Assembly (NCBI GenBank): GCA_964057225.1
Contig: OZ059896.1
Span: 19,340,501-19,404,500, forward strand
From: Auanema rhodensis
Lineage: Eukaryota > Nematoda > Chromadorea > Rhabditida > Rhabditidae
Reading direction: 5' to 3'
DNA: 64,000 nt
Shown: piece by piece, positions 1 through 14,742 of the stretch
How positions within the stretch are numbered: position 1 is the stretch's first letter
Layout: each line of letters starts with the position of its first letter
Translations under genes and position numbers: made by a program
Notes under the pieces: model-generated
Told to the model about the DNA's origin: nothing
What the model saw: only the letters and a program-made list of their open reading frames with translations
Databases searched by the model: none

Positions 1-2106
1 CAAAAATTAGTTATGATCGTTTGAAAAATGATGCATTAGTGTATGTTGAGTTTCCATGTACACTCAACATTGCTTCCAAAAACATTTTGACAAAAATTTT
101 TTCGAAAAATTTCAAAATAATTTAGCAAAAAGTAGATGTTTTTGGATTCCTTTTTTCAAGGCAAAGACGATGGACAACGTTATTCAACGAAAAAATTAAT
201 TCTTCAGGGTGAAAATCGAGGATATAAGTGTGAACTTATATCAGTTGATATCTCGGTGCATTTTTAAGCTAGCGCAAATCTGATAACACAGATCGACGCA
301 GCTTAAAAATCCGCATCGAATGCACTATACTACATTGAGAAACGCTTAATACAAGAATTAGTTATGATCGTTTGAAAAATGATGCATTAGTGTATGTTGA
401 GTTTCCATGTACACTCAACATTGCTTCCAAAAACATTTTGACAAAAATTTTTTCGAAAAATTTCAAAATAATTTAGCAAAAAGTAGATGTTTTAAGATTC
501 CTTTTTTCAAGGCAAAGACGATGGACAATGTTATTCAACGAAAAAATTAATTCTTCAGGGTGAAAATCGAGGATATAAGTGTGAACTTATATCAGTTGAT
601 ATCTCGGTGCATTTTTAAGCTAGCGCAAATCTGATAACACAGATCGACGCAGCTTAAAAATCCGCATCGAATGCACTATACTACATTGAGAAACGCTTAA
701 TACAAGAATTAGTTATGATCGTTTGAAATATGATGCATTAGTGTATGTTGAGTTCCCATGTACACTCAACATTGCTTCCAAAAACATTTTGACAAAAATT
801 TTTTCGAAAAATTTCAAAATAATTTAGCAAAAAGTAGATGTTTTTAGATTCCTTTTTTCAAGGCAAAGACGATGGACAATGTTATTCAACGAAAAAATTA
901 TTTCTTCAGGGTGAAAATCGAGGATATAAGTGTGAACTTATATCAGTTGATATATCGGTGCATTTTTAAGCTAGCGCAAATCTGATAACACAGATCGACG
1001 CATCTTAAAAATCCGCATCGAATGCACTATACTACATTGAGAAACGCTTAATACAAAAATTAGTTATGATCGTTTGAAAAATGATGCATTAGTGTATGTT
1101 GAGTTTCCATGTACACTCAACATTGCTTCCAAAAACATTTTGACAAAAATTGTTTCGAAAAATTTCAAAATAATTCAGCAAAAAGTAGATGTTTTTGGAT
1201 TCTTTTTTTCAAGGCAAAGACGATGGACAACGTTATTCAACGAAAAAATTAATTCTTCAGGGTGAAAATCGAGGATATAAGTGTGAACTTATATCAGTTG
1301 ATATCTCGGTGCATTTTTAAGCTAGCGCAAATCTGATAACACAGATCGACGCAGCTTAAAAATCCGCATCGAATGCACTATACTACATTGAGAAACGCTT
1401 AATACAAGAATTAGTTATGATCGTTTGAAAAATGATGCATTAGTGTATGTTGAGTTTCCATGTACACTCAACATTGCTTCCAAAAACATTTTGACAAAAA
1501 TTTTTTCGAAAAATTTCAAAATAATTTAGCAAAAAGTAGATGTTTTTAGATTCCTTTTTTCAAGGCAAAGACGATGGACAATGTTATTCAACGAAAAAAT
1601 TAATTCTTCAGGGTGAAAATCGAGGATATAAGTGTGAACTTATATCAGTTGATATCTCGGTGCATTTTTAAGCTAGCGCAAATCTGATAACACAGATCGA
1701 CGCAGCTTAAAAATCCGCATCGAATGCACTATACTACATTGAGAAACGCTTAATACAAGAATTAGTTATGATCGTTTGAAATATGATGCATTAGTGTATG
1801 TTGAGTTCCCATGTACACTCAACATTGCTTCCAAAAACATTTTGACAAAAATTTTTTCGAAAAATTTCAAAATAATTTAGCAAAAAGTAGATGTTTTTAG
1901 ATTCCTTTTTTCAAGGCAAAGACGATGGACAATGTTATTCAACGAAAAAATTATTTCTTCAGGGTGAAAATCGAGGATATAAGTGTGAACTTATATCAGT
2001 TGATATATCGGTGCATTTTTAAGCTAGCGCAAATCTGATAACACAGATCGACGCAGCTTAAAATACCGCATCGAATGCACTATACTACATTGAGAAACGC
2101 TTAATA
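1..2106. repeat. Three-monomer unit (1053 bp), two copies
   Basis: Monomers 1-3 and 4-6 match in order. The first of each trio carries m144 = g and m178 = c (acaacgt). The second opens caagaatta. The third carries aaatatg, a gttccc change, attattt and tatcgg. The trios differ at a few private sites, including aagatt near 493 and the t-to-c change at 1176 that opens a chance reading frame. Confidence 0.8.
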
Positions 2107-3861
2107 CAAAACTTAGTTATGATCGTTTGAAAAATGATGCATTAGTGTATGTTGAGTTTCCATGTACACTCAACATTGCTTCCAAAAACATTTTGACAAA
2201 AATTTTTTTGAAAAATTTCAAAATAATTTAGCAAAAAGTAGATGTTTTTAGATTCCTTTTTTCAAGGCAAAGACGATGGACAATGTTATTCAACGAAAAA
2301 ATTATTTCTTCAGGGTGAAAATCGAGGATATAAGTGTGAACTTATATCAGTTGATACATCGGTGCATTTTTAAGCTAGCGCAAATCTGATAACACAGATC
2401 GACGCAGCTTAAAATACCGCATCGAATGCACTATACTACATTGAGAAACGCTTAATACAAAACTTAGTTATGATCGTTTGAAAAATGATGCATTAGTGTA
2501 TGTTGAGTTTCCATGTACACTCAACATTGCTTCCAAAAACATTTTGACAAAAATTTTTTCGAAAAATTTCAAAATAATTTAGCAAAAAGTAGATGTTTTT
2601 AGATTCCTTTTTTCAAGGCAAAGACGATGGACAATGTTATTCAACGAAAAAATTAATTCTTCAGGGTGAAAATCGAGGATATAAGTGTGAACTTATATCA
2701 GTTGATATCTCGGTGCATTTTTAAGCTAGCGCAAATCTGATAACACAGATCGACGCAGCTTAAAAATCCGCATCGAATGCACTATACTACATTGAGAAAC
2801 GCTTAATACAAAAATTAGTTATGATCGTTTGAAAAATGATGCATTAGTGTATGTTGAGTTTCCATGTACACTCAACATTGCGTCCAAAAACATTTTGACA
2901 AAAATTTTTTCGAAAAATTTCAAAATAATTTAGCAAAAAGTAGATGTTTTTAGATTCCTTTTTTCAAGGCAAAGACGATGGACAATGTTATTCAACGAAA
3001 AAATTATTTCTTCAGGGTGAAAATCGAGGATATAAGTGTGAACTTATATCAGTTGATACATCGGTGCATTTTTAAGCTAGCGCAAATCTGATAACACAGA
3101 TCGACGCAGCTTAAAATACCGCATCGAATGCACTATACTACATTGAGAAACGCTTAATACAAAACTTAGTTATGATCGTTTGAAAAATGATGCATTAGTG
3201 TATGTTGAGTTTCCATGTACACTCAACATTGCTTCCAAAAACATTTTGACAAAAATTTTTTCGAAAAATTTCAAAATAATTTAGCAAAAAGTAGATGTTT
3301 TTAGATTTCTTTTTTCAAGGCAAAGACGATGGACAATGTTATTCAACGAAAAAATTAATTCTTCAGGGTGAAAATCGAGGATATAAGTGTGAACTTATAT
3401 CAGTTGATATCTCGGTGCATTTTTAAGCTAGCGCAAATCTGATAACACAGATCGACGCAGCTTAAAAATCCGCATCGAATGCACTATACTACATTGAGAA
3501 ACGCTTAATACAAAAATTAGTTATGATCGTTTGAAAAATGATGCATTAGTGTATGTTGAGTTTCCATGTACACTCAACATTGCGTCCAAAAACATTTTGA
3601 CAAAAATTTTTTCGAAAAATTTCAAAATAATTTAGCAAAAAGTAGATGTTTTTAGTTTCCTTTTTTCAAGGCAAAGACGATGGACAATGTTATTCAACAA
3701 AAAAATTAATTCTTCAGGGTGAAAATCGAGGATATAAGTGTGAACTTATATCAGTTGATATCTCGGTGCATTTTTAAGCTAGCGCAAATCTGATAACACA
3801 GATCGACGCAGCTTAAAAATCCGCATCGAATACACTTTACTACATTGAGAAACGCTTAATA
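2107..3861. repeat. Two-monomer alternation with caaaactta start variant
   Basis: Monomers starting at 2107 and 2809 share attattt, gatacatcgg and the aaaataccgc ending. Those starting at 2458 and 3160 share caaaactta, the normal ctcgg and aaaaatccgc. The period is therefore 702 bp, present about twice. The copies at 2809 and 3511 share ttgcgtcc instead of ttgcttcc. These variants were not seen elsewhere in the window, so this is a local amplification. Confidence 0.75.
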
Positions 3862-6800
3862 CAAAAATTAGTTATGATCGTTTGAAAAATGATGCATTAG
3901 TGTATGTTGAGTTTCCATATACACTCAACATTGCTTCCAAAAACATTTTGACAAAAATTTTTTCGAAAAATTTCAAAATAATTTAGCAAAAAGTAGATGT
4001 TTTTAGATTCCTTTTTTCAAGGCAAAGACGATGGACAATGTTATTCAACGAAAAAATTAATTCTTCAGGGTGAAAATCGAGGATATAAGTGTGAACTTAT
4101 ATCAGTTGATATCTCGGTGCATTTTTAAGCTAGCGCAAATCTGATAACACAGATCGACGCAGCTTAAAAATCCGCATCGATTGCACTATACTACATTGAA
4201 AAACGCTTAATACACAAATTAGTTATGATCGTTTGAAAAATGATGCATTAGTGTATGTTGAGTTTCCATGTACACTCAACATTGCTTCCAAAAACATTTT
4301 GACAAAAATTTTTTCGAAAAATTTCAAAATAATTTAGCAAAAAGTAGATGTTTTTAGATTCCTTTTTTCAAGGCAAAAACGATGGACAATGTTATTCAAC
4401 GAAAAAATTATTTCTTCAGGGTGAAAATCGAGGATATAAGTGTGAACTTATATCAGTTGATATATCGGTGCATTTTTAAGCTAGCGCAAATCTGATAACA
4501 CAGATCGACGCAGCTTAAAATACCGCATCGAATGCACTATACTACATTGAGAAACGCTTAATACAAAAATTAGTTATGATCGTTTGAAAAATGATGCATT
4601 AGTGTATGTTGAGTTTCCATGTACACTCAACATTGCTTCCAAAAACAATTTGACAAAAATTTTTTCGAAAAATTTCAAAATAATTTAGCAAAAAGTAGAT
4701 GTTTTTAGATTCCTTTTTTCAAGGCAAAGACGATGGACAATGTTATTCAACGAAAAAATTAATTCTTCAGGGTGAAAATCGAGGATATAAGTGTGAACTT
4801 ATATCAGTTGATATCTCGGTGCATTTTTAAGCTAGCGCAAATCTGATAACACAGATCGACGCATCTTAAAAATCCGCATCGAATGCACTATACTACATTG
4901 AGAAACGCTTAATACAAAAATTAGTTATGATCGTTTGAAAAATGATGCATTAGTGTATGTTGAGTTTCCATGTACACTCAACATTGCTTCCAAAAACATT
5001 TTGACAAAACTTTTTTCGAAAAATTTCAAAATAATTTAGCAAAAAGTAGATGTTTTTAGATTCCTTTTTTCAAGGCAAAGACGATGGACAATGTTATTCA
5101 ACGAAAAAATTAATTCTTCAGGGTGAAAATCGAGGATATAAGTGTGAACTTATATCAGTTGATATCTCGGTGCATTGTTAAGCTAGCGCAAATCTGATAA
5201 CACAGATCGACGCAGCTTAAAAATCCGCATCGAATGCACTTTACTACATTGAGAAACGCTTAATACAAAAATTAGTTATGATCGTTTGAAAAATGATGCA
5301 TTAGTGTATGTTGAGTTTCCATATACACTCAACATTGCTTCCAAAAACATTTTGACAAAAATTTTTTCGAAAAATTTCAAAATAATTTAGCAAAAAGTAG
5401 ATGTTTTTAGATTCCTTTTTTCAAGGCAAAGACGATGGACAATGTTATTCAACGAAAAAATTAATTCTTCAGGGTGAAAATCGAGGATATAAGTGTGAAC
5501 TTATATCAGTTGATATCTCGGTGCATTTTTAAGCTAGCGCAAATCTGATAACACAGATCGACGCAGCTTAAAAATCCGCATCGAATGCACTATACTACAT
5601 TGAGAAACGCTTAATACAAAAATTAGTTATAATCGTTTGAAAAATGATGCATTAGTGTATGTTGAGTTTCCATGTACACTCAACATTGCTTCCAAAAACA
5701 TTTTGACAAAAATTTTTTCGAAAAATTTCAAAATAATTTAGCAAAAAGTAGATGTTTTTGGATTCCTTTTTTCGAGGCAAAGACGATGGACAATGTTATT
5801 CAACGAAAAAATTAATTCTTCAGGGTGAAAATCGAGGATATAAGTGTGAACTTATATCAGTTGATATCTCGGTGCATTTTTAAGCTAGCGCAAATCTGAT
5901 AACACAGATCGACGCAGCTTAAAATACCGCATCGAATGCACTATAGTACATGGAGAAACGCTTAATACAAAAATTAGTTATGATCGTTTGAAAAATGATG
6001 CATTAGTGTATGTTGAGTTTCCATGTACACTCAACATTGCTTCCAAAAACATTTTGACAAAAATTTTTTCGAAAAATTTCAAAATAATTTAGCAAAAAGT
6101 AGATGTTTTTAGATTCCTTTTTCCAAGGCAAAGACGATGGACAATGTTATTCAACGAAAAAATTAATTCTTCAGGGTGAAAATCGAGGATATAAGTGTGA
6201 ACTTATATCAGTTGATATCTCGGTGCATTTTTAAGCTAGCGCAAATCTGATAACACAGATCGACGCATCTTAAAAATCCGCATCGAATGCACTATACTAC
6301 ATTGAGAAACGCTTAATACAAAAATTAGTTATGATCGTTTGAAAAATGATGCATTAGTGTATGTTGAGTTTCCATGTACACTCAACATTGCTTCCAAAAA
6401 CATTTTGACAAAAATTTTTTCGAAAAATTTCAAAATAATTTAGCAAAAAGTAGATGTTTTTAGATTCCTTTTTTCAAGGCAAAGACGATGGACAATGTTA
6501 TTCAACGAAAAAATTAATTCTTCAGGGTGAAAATCGAGGATATAAGTGTGAACTTATATCAGTTGATATCTCGGTGCATTTTTAAGCTAGCGCAAATCTG
6601 ATAACACAGATCGACGCAGCTTAAAAATCCGCATCGAATGCACTATACTACATTGAGAAACGCTTTATACAAGAATTAGTTATGATCGTTTGAAAAATGA
6701 TGCATTAGTGTATGTTGAGTTTCCATGTACACTCAACATTGCTTCCAAAAACATTTTGACAAAAATTTTTTCGAAAAATTTCAAAATAATTTAGCAAAAA

Positions 6801-8424
6801 GTAGATGTTTTTAGATTCCTTTTTTCAAGGCAAAAACGATGGACAATGTTATTCAACGAAAAAATTATTTCTTCAGGGTGAAAATCGAGGATATAAGTGT
6901 GAACTTATATCAGTTGATATATCGGTGCATTTTTAAGCTAGCGCAAATCTGATAACACAGATCGACGCAGCTTAAAATACCGCATCGAATGCACTATACT
7001 ACATTGAGAAACGCTTAATACAAAAATTAGTTATGATCGTTTGAAAAATGATGCATTAGTGTATGTTGAGTTTCCATGTACACTCAACATTGCTTCCAAA
7101 AACATTTTGACAAAAATTTTTTCGAAAAATTTCAAAATAATTTAGCAAAAAGTAGATGTTTTTAGATTCCTTTTTTCAAGGCAAAGACGATGGACAATGT
7201 TATTCAACGAAAAAATTAATTCTTCAGGGTGAAAATCGAGGATATAAGTGTGAACTTATATCAGTTGATATCTCGGTGCATTTTTAAGCTAGCGCAAATC
7301 TGATAACACAGATCGACGCAGCTTAAAAATCCGCATCGAATGTACTATACTACATTGAGAAACGCTTAATACAAAAATTAGTTATGATCGTTTGAAAAAT
7401 GATGCATTAGTGTATGTTGAGTTTCCATGTACACTCAACATTGCTTCCAAAAACATTTTGACAAAAATTTTTTCGAAAAATTTCAAAATAATTTAGCAAA
7501 AAGTAGATGTTTTTAGATTCCTTTTTCCAAGGCAAAGACGATGGACAATGTTATTCAACGAAAAAATTAATTCTTCAGGGTGAAAATCGAGGATATAAGT
7601 GTGAACTTATATCAGTTGATATCTCGGTGCATTTTTAAGCTAGCGCAAATCTGATAACACAGATCGACGCAGCTTAAAAATCCGCATCGAATGTACTATA
7701 CTACATTGAGAAACGCTTAATACAAAAATTAGTTATGATCGTTTGAAAAATGATGCATTAGTGTATGTTGAGTTTCCATGTACACTCAACATTGCTTCCA
7801 AAAACATTTTGACAAAAATTTTTTCGAAAAATTTCAAAATAATTTAGCAAAAAGTAGATGTTTTTAGATTCCTTTTTCCAAGGCAAAGACGATGGACAAT
7901 GTTATTCAACGAAAAAATTAATTCTTCAGGGTGAAAATCGAGGATATAAGTGTGAACTTATATCAGTTGATATCTCGGTGCATTTTTAAGCTAGCGCAAA
8001 TCTGATAACACAGATCGACGCAGCTTAAAATACCGCATCGAATGCACTATAGTACATGGAGAAACGCTTAATACAAAAATTAGTTATGATCGTTTGAAAA
8101 ATGATGCATTAGTGTATGTTGAGTTTCCATGTACACTCAACATTGCTTCCAAAAACATTTTGACAAAAATTTTTTCGAAAAATTTCAAAATAATTTAGCA
8201 AAAAGTAGATGTTTTTAGATTCCTTTTTCCAAGGCAAAGACGATGGACAATGTTATTCAACGAAAAAATTAATTCTTCAGGGTGAAAATCGAGGATATAA
8301 GTGTGAACTTATATCAGTTGATATCTCGGTGCATTTTTAAGCTAGCGCAAATCTGCTAACACAGATCGACGCATCTTAAAAATCCGCATCGAATGCACTA
8401 TACTACATTGAGAAACGCTTAATA
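3862..8424. repeat. Mixed, weakly homogenised monomers
   Basis: Thirteen monomers with no single unit length. Partial echoes occur at several spacings. 4213 and 6670 share attattt, tatcgg and an aaaaacgatgg change (7 monomers apart). 5617 and 7723 share the ctatagtacatgg ending (6 apart). 4564-5616 resembles 8074-9126 (10 apart), sharing gcatctt, tgcattgtta and the m58 = a copy. Four copies at 5968 and 7372-8424 share a tttttccaagg change. Single-copy variants are commoner here than further right. Confidence 0.7.
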
Positions 8425-11232
8425 CAAAAATTAGTTATGATCGTTTGAAAAATGATGCATTAGTGTATGTTGAGTTTCCATGTACACTCAACATTGCTTC
8501 CAAAAACATTTTGACAAAAATTTTTTCGAAAAATTTCAAAATAATTTAGCAAAAAGTAGATGTTTTTAGATTCCTTTTTTCAAGGCAAAGACGATGGACA
8601 ATGTTATTCAACGAAAAAATTAATTCTTCAGGGTGAAAATCGAGGATATAAGTGTGAACTTATATCAGTTGATATCTCGGTGCATTGTTAAGCTAGCGCA
8701 AATCTGAAAACACAGATCGACGCAGCTTAAAAATCCGCATCGAATGCACTTTACTACATTGAGAAACGCTTAATACAAAAATTAGTTATGATCGTTTGAA
8801 AAATGATGCATTAGTGTATGTTGAGTTTCCATATACACTCAACATTGCTTCCAAAAACATTTTGACAAAAATTTTTTCGAAAAATTTCAAAATAATTTAG
8901 CAAAAAGTAGATGTTTTTAGATTCCTTTTTTCAAGGCAAAGACGATGGACAATGTTATTCAACGAAAAAATTAATTCTTCAGGGTGAAAATCGAGGATAT
9001 AAGTGTGAACTTATATCAGTTGATATCTCGGTGCATTTTTAAGCTAGCGCAAATCTGATAACACAGATCGACGCAGCTTAAAATACCGCATCGAATGCAC
9101 TATAGTACATGGAGAAACGCTTAATACAAAAATTAGTTATGATCGTTTGAAAAATGATGCATTAGTGTATGTTGAGTTTCCATGTACACTCAACATTGCT
9201 TCCAAAAACATTTTGACAAAAATTTTTTCGAAAAATTTCAAAATAATTTAGCAAAGAGTAGATGTTTTTAGATTCCTTTTTTCAAGGCAAAGACGATGGA
9301 CAATGTTATTCAACGAAAAAATTAATTCTTCAGGGTGAAAATCGAGGATATAAGTGTGAACTTATATCAGTTGATATCTCGGTGCATTTTTAAGCTAGCG
9401 CAAATCTGATAACACAGATCGACGCAGCTTAAAAATCCGCATCGAATGCACTATACTACATTGAGAAACGCTTAATACAAGAATTAGTTATGATCGTTTG
9501 AAAAATGATGCATTAGTGTATGTTGAGTTTCCATGTACACTCAACATTGCTTCCAAAAACATTTTGACAAAAATTTTTTCGAAAAATTTCGAAATAATTT
9601 AGCAAAAAGTAGATGTTTTTAGATTCCTTTTTTCAAGGCAAAGACGATGGACAATGTTATTCAACGAAAAAATTAATTCTTCAGGGTGAAAATCGAGGAT
9701 ATAAGTGTGAACTTATATCAGTTGATATCTCGGTGCATTGTTAAGCTAGCGCAAATCTGAAAACACAGATCGACGCAGCTTAAAAATCCGCATCGAATGC
9801 ACTTTACTACATTGAGAAACGCTTAATACAAAAATTAGTTATGATCGTTTGAAAAATGATGCATTAGTGTATGTTGAGTTTCCATATACACTCAACATTG
9901 CTTCCAAAAACATTTTGACAAAAATTTTTTCGAAAAATTTCAAAATAATTTAGCAAAAAGTAGATGTTTTTAGATTCCTTTTTTCAAGGCAAAGACGATG
10001 GACAGAGTTATTCAACGAAAAAATTAATTCTTCAGGGTGAAAATCGAGGATATAAGTGTGAACTTATATCAGTTGATATCTCGGTGCATTTTTAAGCTAG
10101 CGCAAATCTGATAACACAGATCGACGCAGCTTAAAATACCGCATCGAATGCACTATAGTACATGGAGAAACGCTTAATACAAAAATTAGTTATGATCGTT
10201 TGAAAAATGATGCATTAGTGTATGTTGAGTTTCCATGTACACTCAACATTGCTTCCAAAAACATTTTGACAAAAATTTTTTCGAAAAATTTCAAAATAAT
10301 TTAGCAAAGAGTAGATGTTTTTAGATTCCTTTTTTCAAGGCAAAGACGATGGACAATGTTATTCAACGAAAAAATTAATTCTTCAGGGTGAAAATCGAGG
10401 ATATAAGTGTGAACTTATATCAGTTGATATCTCGGTGCATTTTTAAGCTAGCGCAAATCTGATAACACAGATCGACGCAGCTTAAAAATCCGCATCGAAT
10501 GCACTATACTACATTGAGAAACGCTTAATACAAGAATTAGTTATGATCGTTTGAAAAATGATGCATTAGTGTATGTTGAGTTTCCATGTACACTCAACAT
10601 TGCTTCCAAAAACATTTTGACAAAAATTTTTTCGAAAAATTTCAAAATAATTTAGCAAAAAGTAGATGTTTTTAGATTCCTTTTTTTAAGGCAAAGACGA
10701 TGGACAATGTTATTCAACGAAAAAATTAATTCTTTAGGGTGAAAATCGAGGATATAAGTGTGAACTTATATCAGTTGATATCTCGGTGCATTTTTAAGCT
10801 AGCGCAAATCTGATAACACAGATCGACGCAGCTTAAAAATCCGCATCGAATGCACTTTACTACATTGAGAAACGCTTAATACAAAAATTAGTTATGATCG
10901 TTTGAAAAATGATGCATTAGTGTATGTTGAGTTTCCATATACACTCAACATTGCTTCCAAAAACATTTTGACAAAAATTTTTTCGAAAAATTTCAAAATA
11001 ATTTAGCAAAAAGTAGATGTTTTTAGATTCCTTTTTTCAAGGCAAAGACGATGGACAATGTTATTCAACGAAAAAATTAATTCTTCAGGGTGAAAATCGA
11101 GGATATAAGTGTGAACTTATATCAGTTGATATCTCGGTGCATTTTTAAGCTAGCGCAAATCTGATAACACAGATCGACGCAGCTTAAAATACCGCATCGA
11201 ATGCACTATAGTACATGGAGAAACGCTTAATA
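8425..11232. repeat. Three-monomer unit (1053 bp), nearly three copies
   Basis: The order is a monomer with gcactttac, then an X monomer (m58 = a, aaaatacc, tatagtacatgg), then a Y monomer (agcaaagag). It is seen at 8425, 9478 and 10531; the third unit's Y position is taken by the recombinant monomer at 11233. The first two units also share tgcattgtta and ctgaaaaca. This looks like the place where the X-Y pair used by the next domain was first amplified, an inference from order only. Confidence 0.75.
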
Positions 11233-14200
11233 CAAAAATTAGTTATGATCGTTTGAAAAATGATGCATTAGTGTATGTTGAGTTTCCATGTACACTCAAC
11301 ATTGCTTCCAAAAACATTTTGACAAAAATTTTTTCGAAAAATTTCAAAATAATTTAGCAAAGAGTAGATGTTTTTAGATTCCTTTTTTCAAGGCAAAGAC
11401 GATGGACAATGTTATTCAACGAAAAAATTAATTCTTCAGGGTGAAAATCGAGGATATAAGTGTGAACTTATATCAGTTGATATCTCGGTGCATTTTTAAG
11501 CTAGCGCAAATCTGATAACACAGATCGACGCAGCTTAAAATACCGCATCGAATGCACTATAGTACATGGAGAAACGCTTAATACAAAAATTAGTTATGAT
11601 CGTTTGAAAAATGATGCATTAGTGTATGTTGAGTTTCCATGTACACTCAACATTGCTTCCAAAAACATTTTGACAAAAATTTTTTCGAAAAATTTCAAAA
11701 TAATTTAGCAAAGAGTAGATGTTTTTAGATTCCTTTTTTCAAGGCAAAGACGATGGACAATGTTATTCAACGAAAAAATTAATTCTTCAGGGTGAAAATC
11801 GAGGATATAAGTGTGAACTTATATCAGTTGATATCTCGGTGCATTTTTAAGCTAGCGCAAATCTGATAACACAGATCGACGCAGCTTAAAAATCCGCATC
11901 GAATGCACTATACTACATTGAGAAACGCTTAATACAAAAATTAGTTATGATCGTTTGAAAAATGATGCATTAGTGTATGTTGAGTTTCCATATACACTCA
12001 ACATTGCTTCCAAAAACATTTTGACAAAAATTTTTTCGAAAAATTTCAAAATAATTTAGCAAAAAGTAGATGTTTTTAGATTCCTTTTTTCAAGGCAAAG
12101 ACGATGGACAATGTTATTCAACGAAAAAATTAATTCTTCAGGGTGAAAATCGAGGATATAAGTGTGAACTTATATCAGTTGATATCTCGGTGCATTTTTA
12201 AGCTAGCGCAAATCTGATAACACAGATCGACGCAGCTTAAAATACCGCACCGAATGCACTATAGTACATGGAGAAACGCTTAATACAAAAATTAGTTATG
12301 ATCGTTTGAAAAATGATGCATTAGTGTATGTTGAGTTTCCATGTACACTCAACATTGCTTCCAAAAACATTTTGACAAAAATTTTTTCGAAAAATTTCAA
12401 AATAATTTAGCAAAGAGTAAATGTTTTTAGATTCCTTTTTTCAAGGCAAAGACGATGGACAATGTTATTCAACGAAAAAATTAATTCTTCAGGGTGAAAA
12501 TCGAGGATATAAGTGTGAACTTATATCAGTTGATATCTCGCTGCATTTTTAAGCTAGCGCAAATCTGATAACACAGATCGACGCAGCTTAAAAATCCGCA
12601 TCGAATGCACTATACTACATTGAGAAACGCTTAATACAAAAATTAGTTATGATCGTTTGAAAAATGATGCATTAGTGTATGTTGAGTTTCCATATACACT
12701 CAACATTGCTTCCAAAAACATTTTGACAAAAATTTTTTCGAAAAATTTCAAAATAATTTAGCAAAAAGTAGATGTTTTTAGATTCCTTTTTTCAAGGCAA
12801 AGACGATGGACAATGTTATTCAACGAAAAAATTAATTCTTCAGGGTGAAAATCGAGGATATAAGTGTGAACTTATATCAGTTGATATCTCGGTGCATTTT
12901 TAAGCTAGCGCAAATCTGATAACACAGATCGACGCAGCTTAAAATACCGCATCGAATGCACTATAGTACATGGAGAAACGCTTAATACAAAAATTAGTTA
13001 TGATCGTTTGAAAAATGATGCATTAGTGTATGTTGAGTTTCCATGTACACTCAACATTGCTTCCAAAAACATTTTGACAAAAATTTTTTCGAAAAATTTC
13101 AAAATAATTTAGCAAAGAGTAGATGTTTTTAGATTCCTTTTTTCAAGGCAAAGACGATGGACAATGTTATTCAACGAAAAAATTAATTCTTCAGGGTGAA
13201 AATCGAGGATATAAGTGTGAACTTATATCAGTTGATATCTCGGTGCATTTTTAAGCTAGCGCAAATCTGATAACACAGATCGACGCAGCTTAAAAATCCG
13301 CATCGAATGCACTATACTACATTGAGAAACGCTTAATACAAGAATTAGTTATGATCGTTTGAAAAATGATGCATTAGTGTATGTTGAGTTTCCATGTACA
13401 CTCAACATTGCTTCCAAAAACATTTTGACAAAAATTTTTTCGAAAAATTTCAAAATAATTTAGCAAAAAGTAGATGTTTTTAGATTCCTTTTTTCAAGGC
13501 AAAGACGATGGACAATGTTATTCAACGAAAAAATTAATTCTTTAGGGTGAAAATCGAGGATATAAGTGTGAACTTATATCAGTTGATATCTCGGTGCATT
13601 TTTAAGCTAGCGCAAATCTGATAACACAGATCGACGCAGCTTAAAAATACGCATCGAATGCACTATACTACATTAAGAAACGCTTAATACAAAAATTAGT
13701 TATGATCGTTTGAAAAATGATGCATTAGTGTATGTTGAGTTTCCATGTACACTCAACATTGCTTCCAAAAACATTTTGACAAAAATTTTTTCGAAAAATT
13801 TCAAAAAAATTTAGCAAAAAGTAGATGTTTTTAGATTCCTTTTTTCAAGGCAAAGACGATGGACAATGTTATTCAACGAAAAAATTAATTCTTCAGGGTG
13901 AAAATCGAGGATATAAGTGTGAACTTATATCAGTTGATATCTCGGTGCATTTTTAAGCTAGCGCAAATCTGATAACACAGATCGACGCAGCTTAAAAATC
14001 CGCATCGAATGCACTATACTACATTGAGAAACGCTTAATACAAAAATTAGTTATGATCGTTTGAAAAATGATGCATTAGTGTATGTTGAGTTTCCATATA
14101 CACTCAACATTGCTTCCAAAAACATTTTGACAAAAATTTTTTCGAAAAATTTCAAAATAATTTAGCAAAAAGTAGATGTTTTTAGATTCCTTTTTTCAAG

Positions 14201-14391
14201 GCAAAGACGATGGACAATGTTATTCAACGAAAAAATTAATTCTTCAGGGTGAAAATCGAGGATATAAGTGTGAACTTATATCAGTTGATATCTCGGTGCA
14301 TTTTTAAGCTAGCGCAAATCTGATAACACAGATCGACGCAGCTTAAAATACCGCATCGAATGCACTATAGTACATGGAGAAACGCTTAATA
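11233..14391. repeat. Nine-monomer block repeated at 20710-23868
   Basis: The nine monomers here and the nine at 20710-23868 have the same type order: recombinant Y/X, Y, X, Y with ctcgctg, X, Y, Z with aaaaatacgc, W with ttcaaaaaaatt, X. The offset is 27 monomers (9477 bp). Private differences (gagtaaatg at 12414-12422, gcaccgaat near 12248, caataatta at 22816) show the copies have diverged slightly. Part of the same order recurs at 44578-45981. Confidence 0.75.
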
Positions 14392-14742
14392 CAAAAATTA
14401 GTTATGATCGTTTGAAAAATGATGCATTAGTGTATGTTGAGTTTCCATATACACTCAACATTGCTTCCAAAAACATTTTGACAAAAATTTTTTCGAAAAA
14501 TTTCAAAATAATTTAGCAAAAAGTAGATGTTTTTAGATTCCTTTTTTCAAGGCAAAGACGATGGACAATGTTATTCAACGAAAAAATTAATTCTTCAGGG
14601 TGAAAATCGAGGATATAAGTGTGAACTTATATCAGTTGATATCTCGGTGCATTTTTAAGCTAGCGCAAATCTGATAACACAGATCGACGCAGCTTAAAAT
14701 ACCGCATCGAATGCACTATAGTACATGGAGAAACGCTTAATA

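Noticed and set aside
1074-1265. 63-residue open reading frame starting at TTG
   Set aside because: It exists only because one copy has t changed to c at 1176, turning an in-frame tag into cag. Every other copy I checked keeps the stop. There is no ATG start, no sign of a start signal and no recognisable protein. It is a chance frame inside a satellite monomer.
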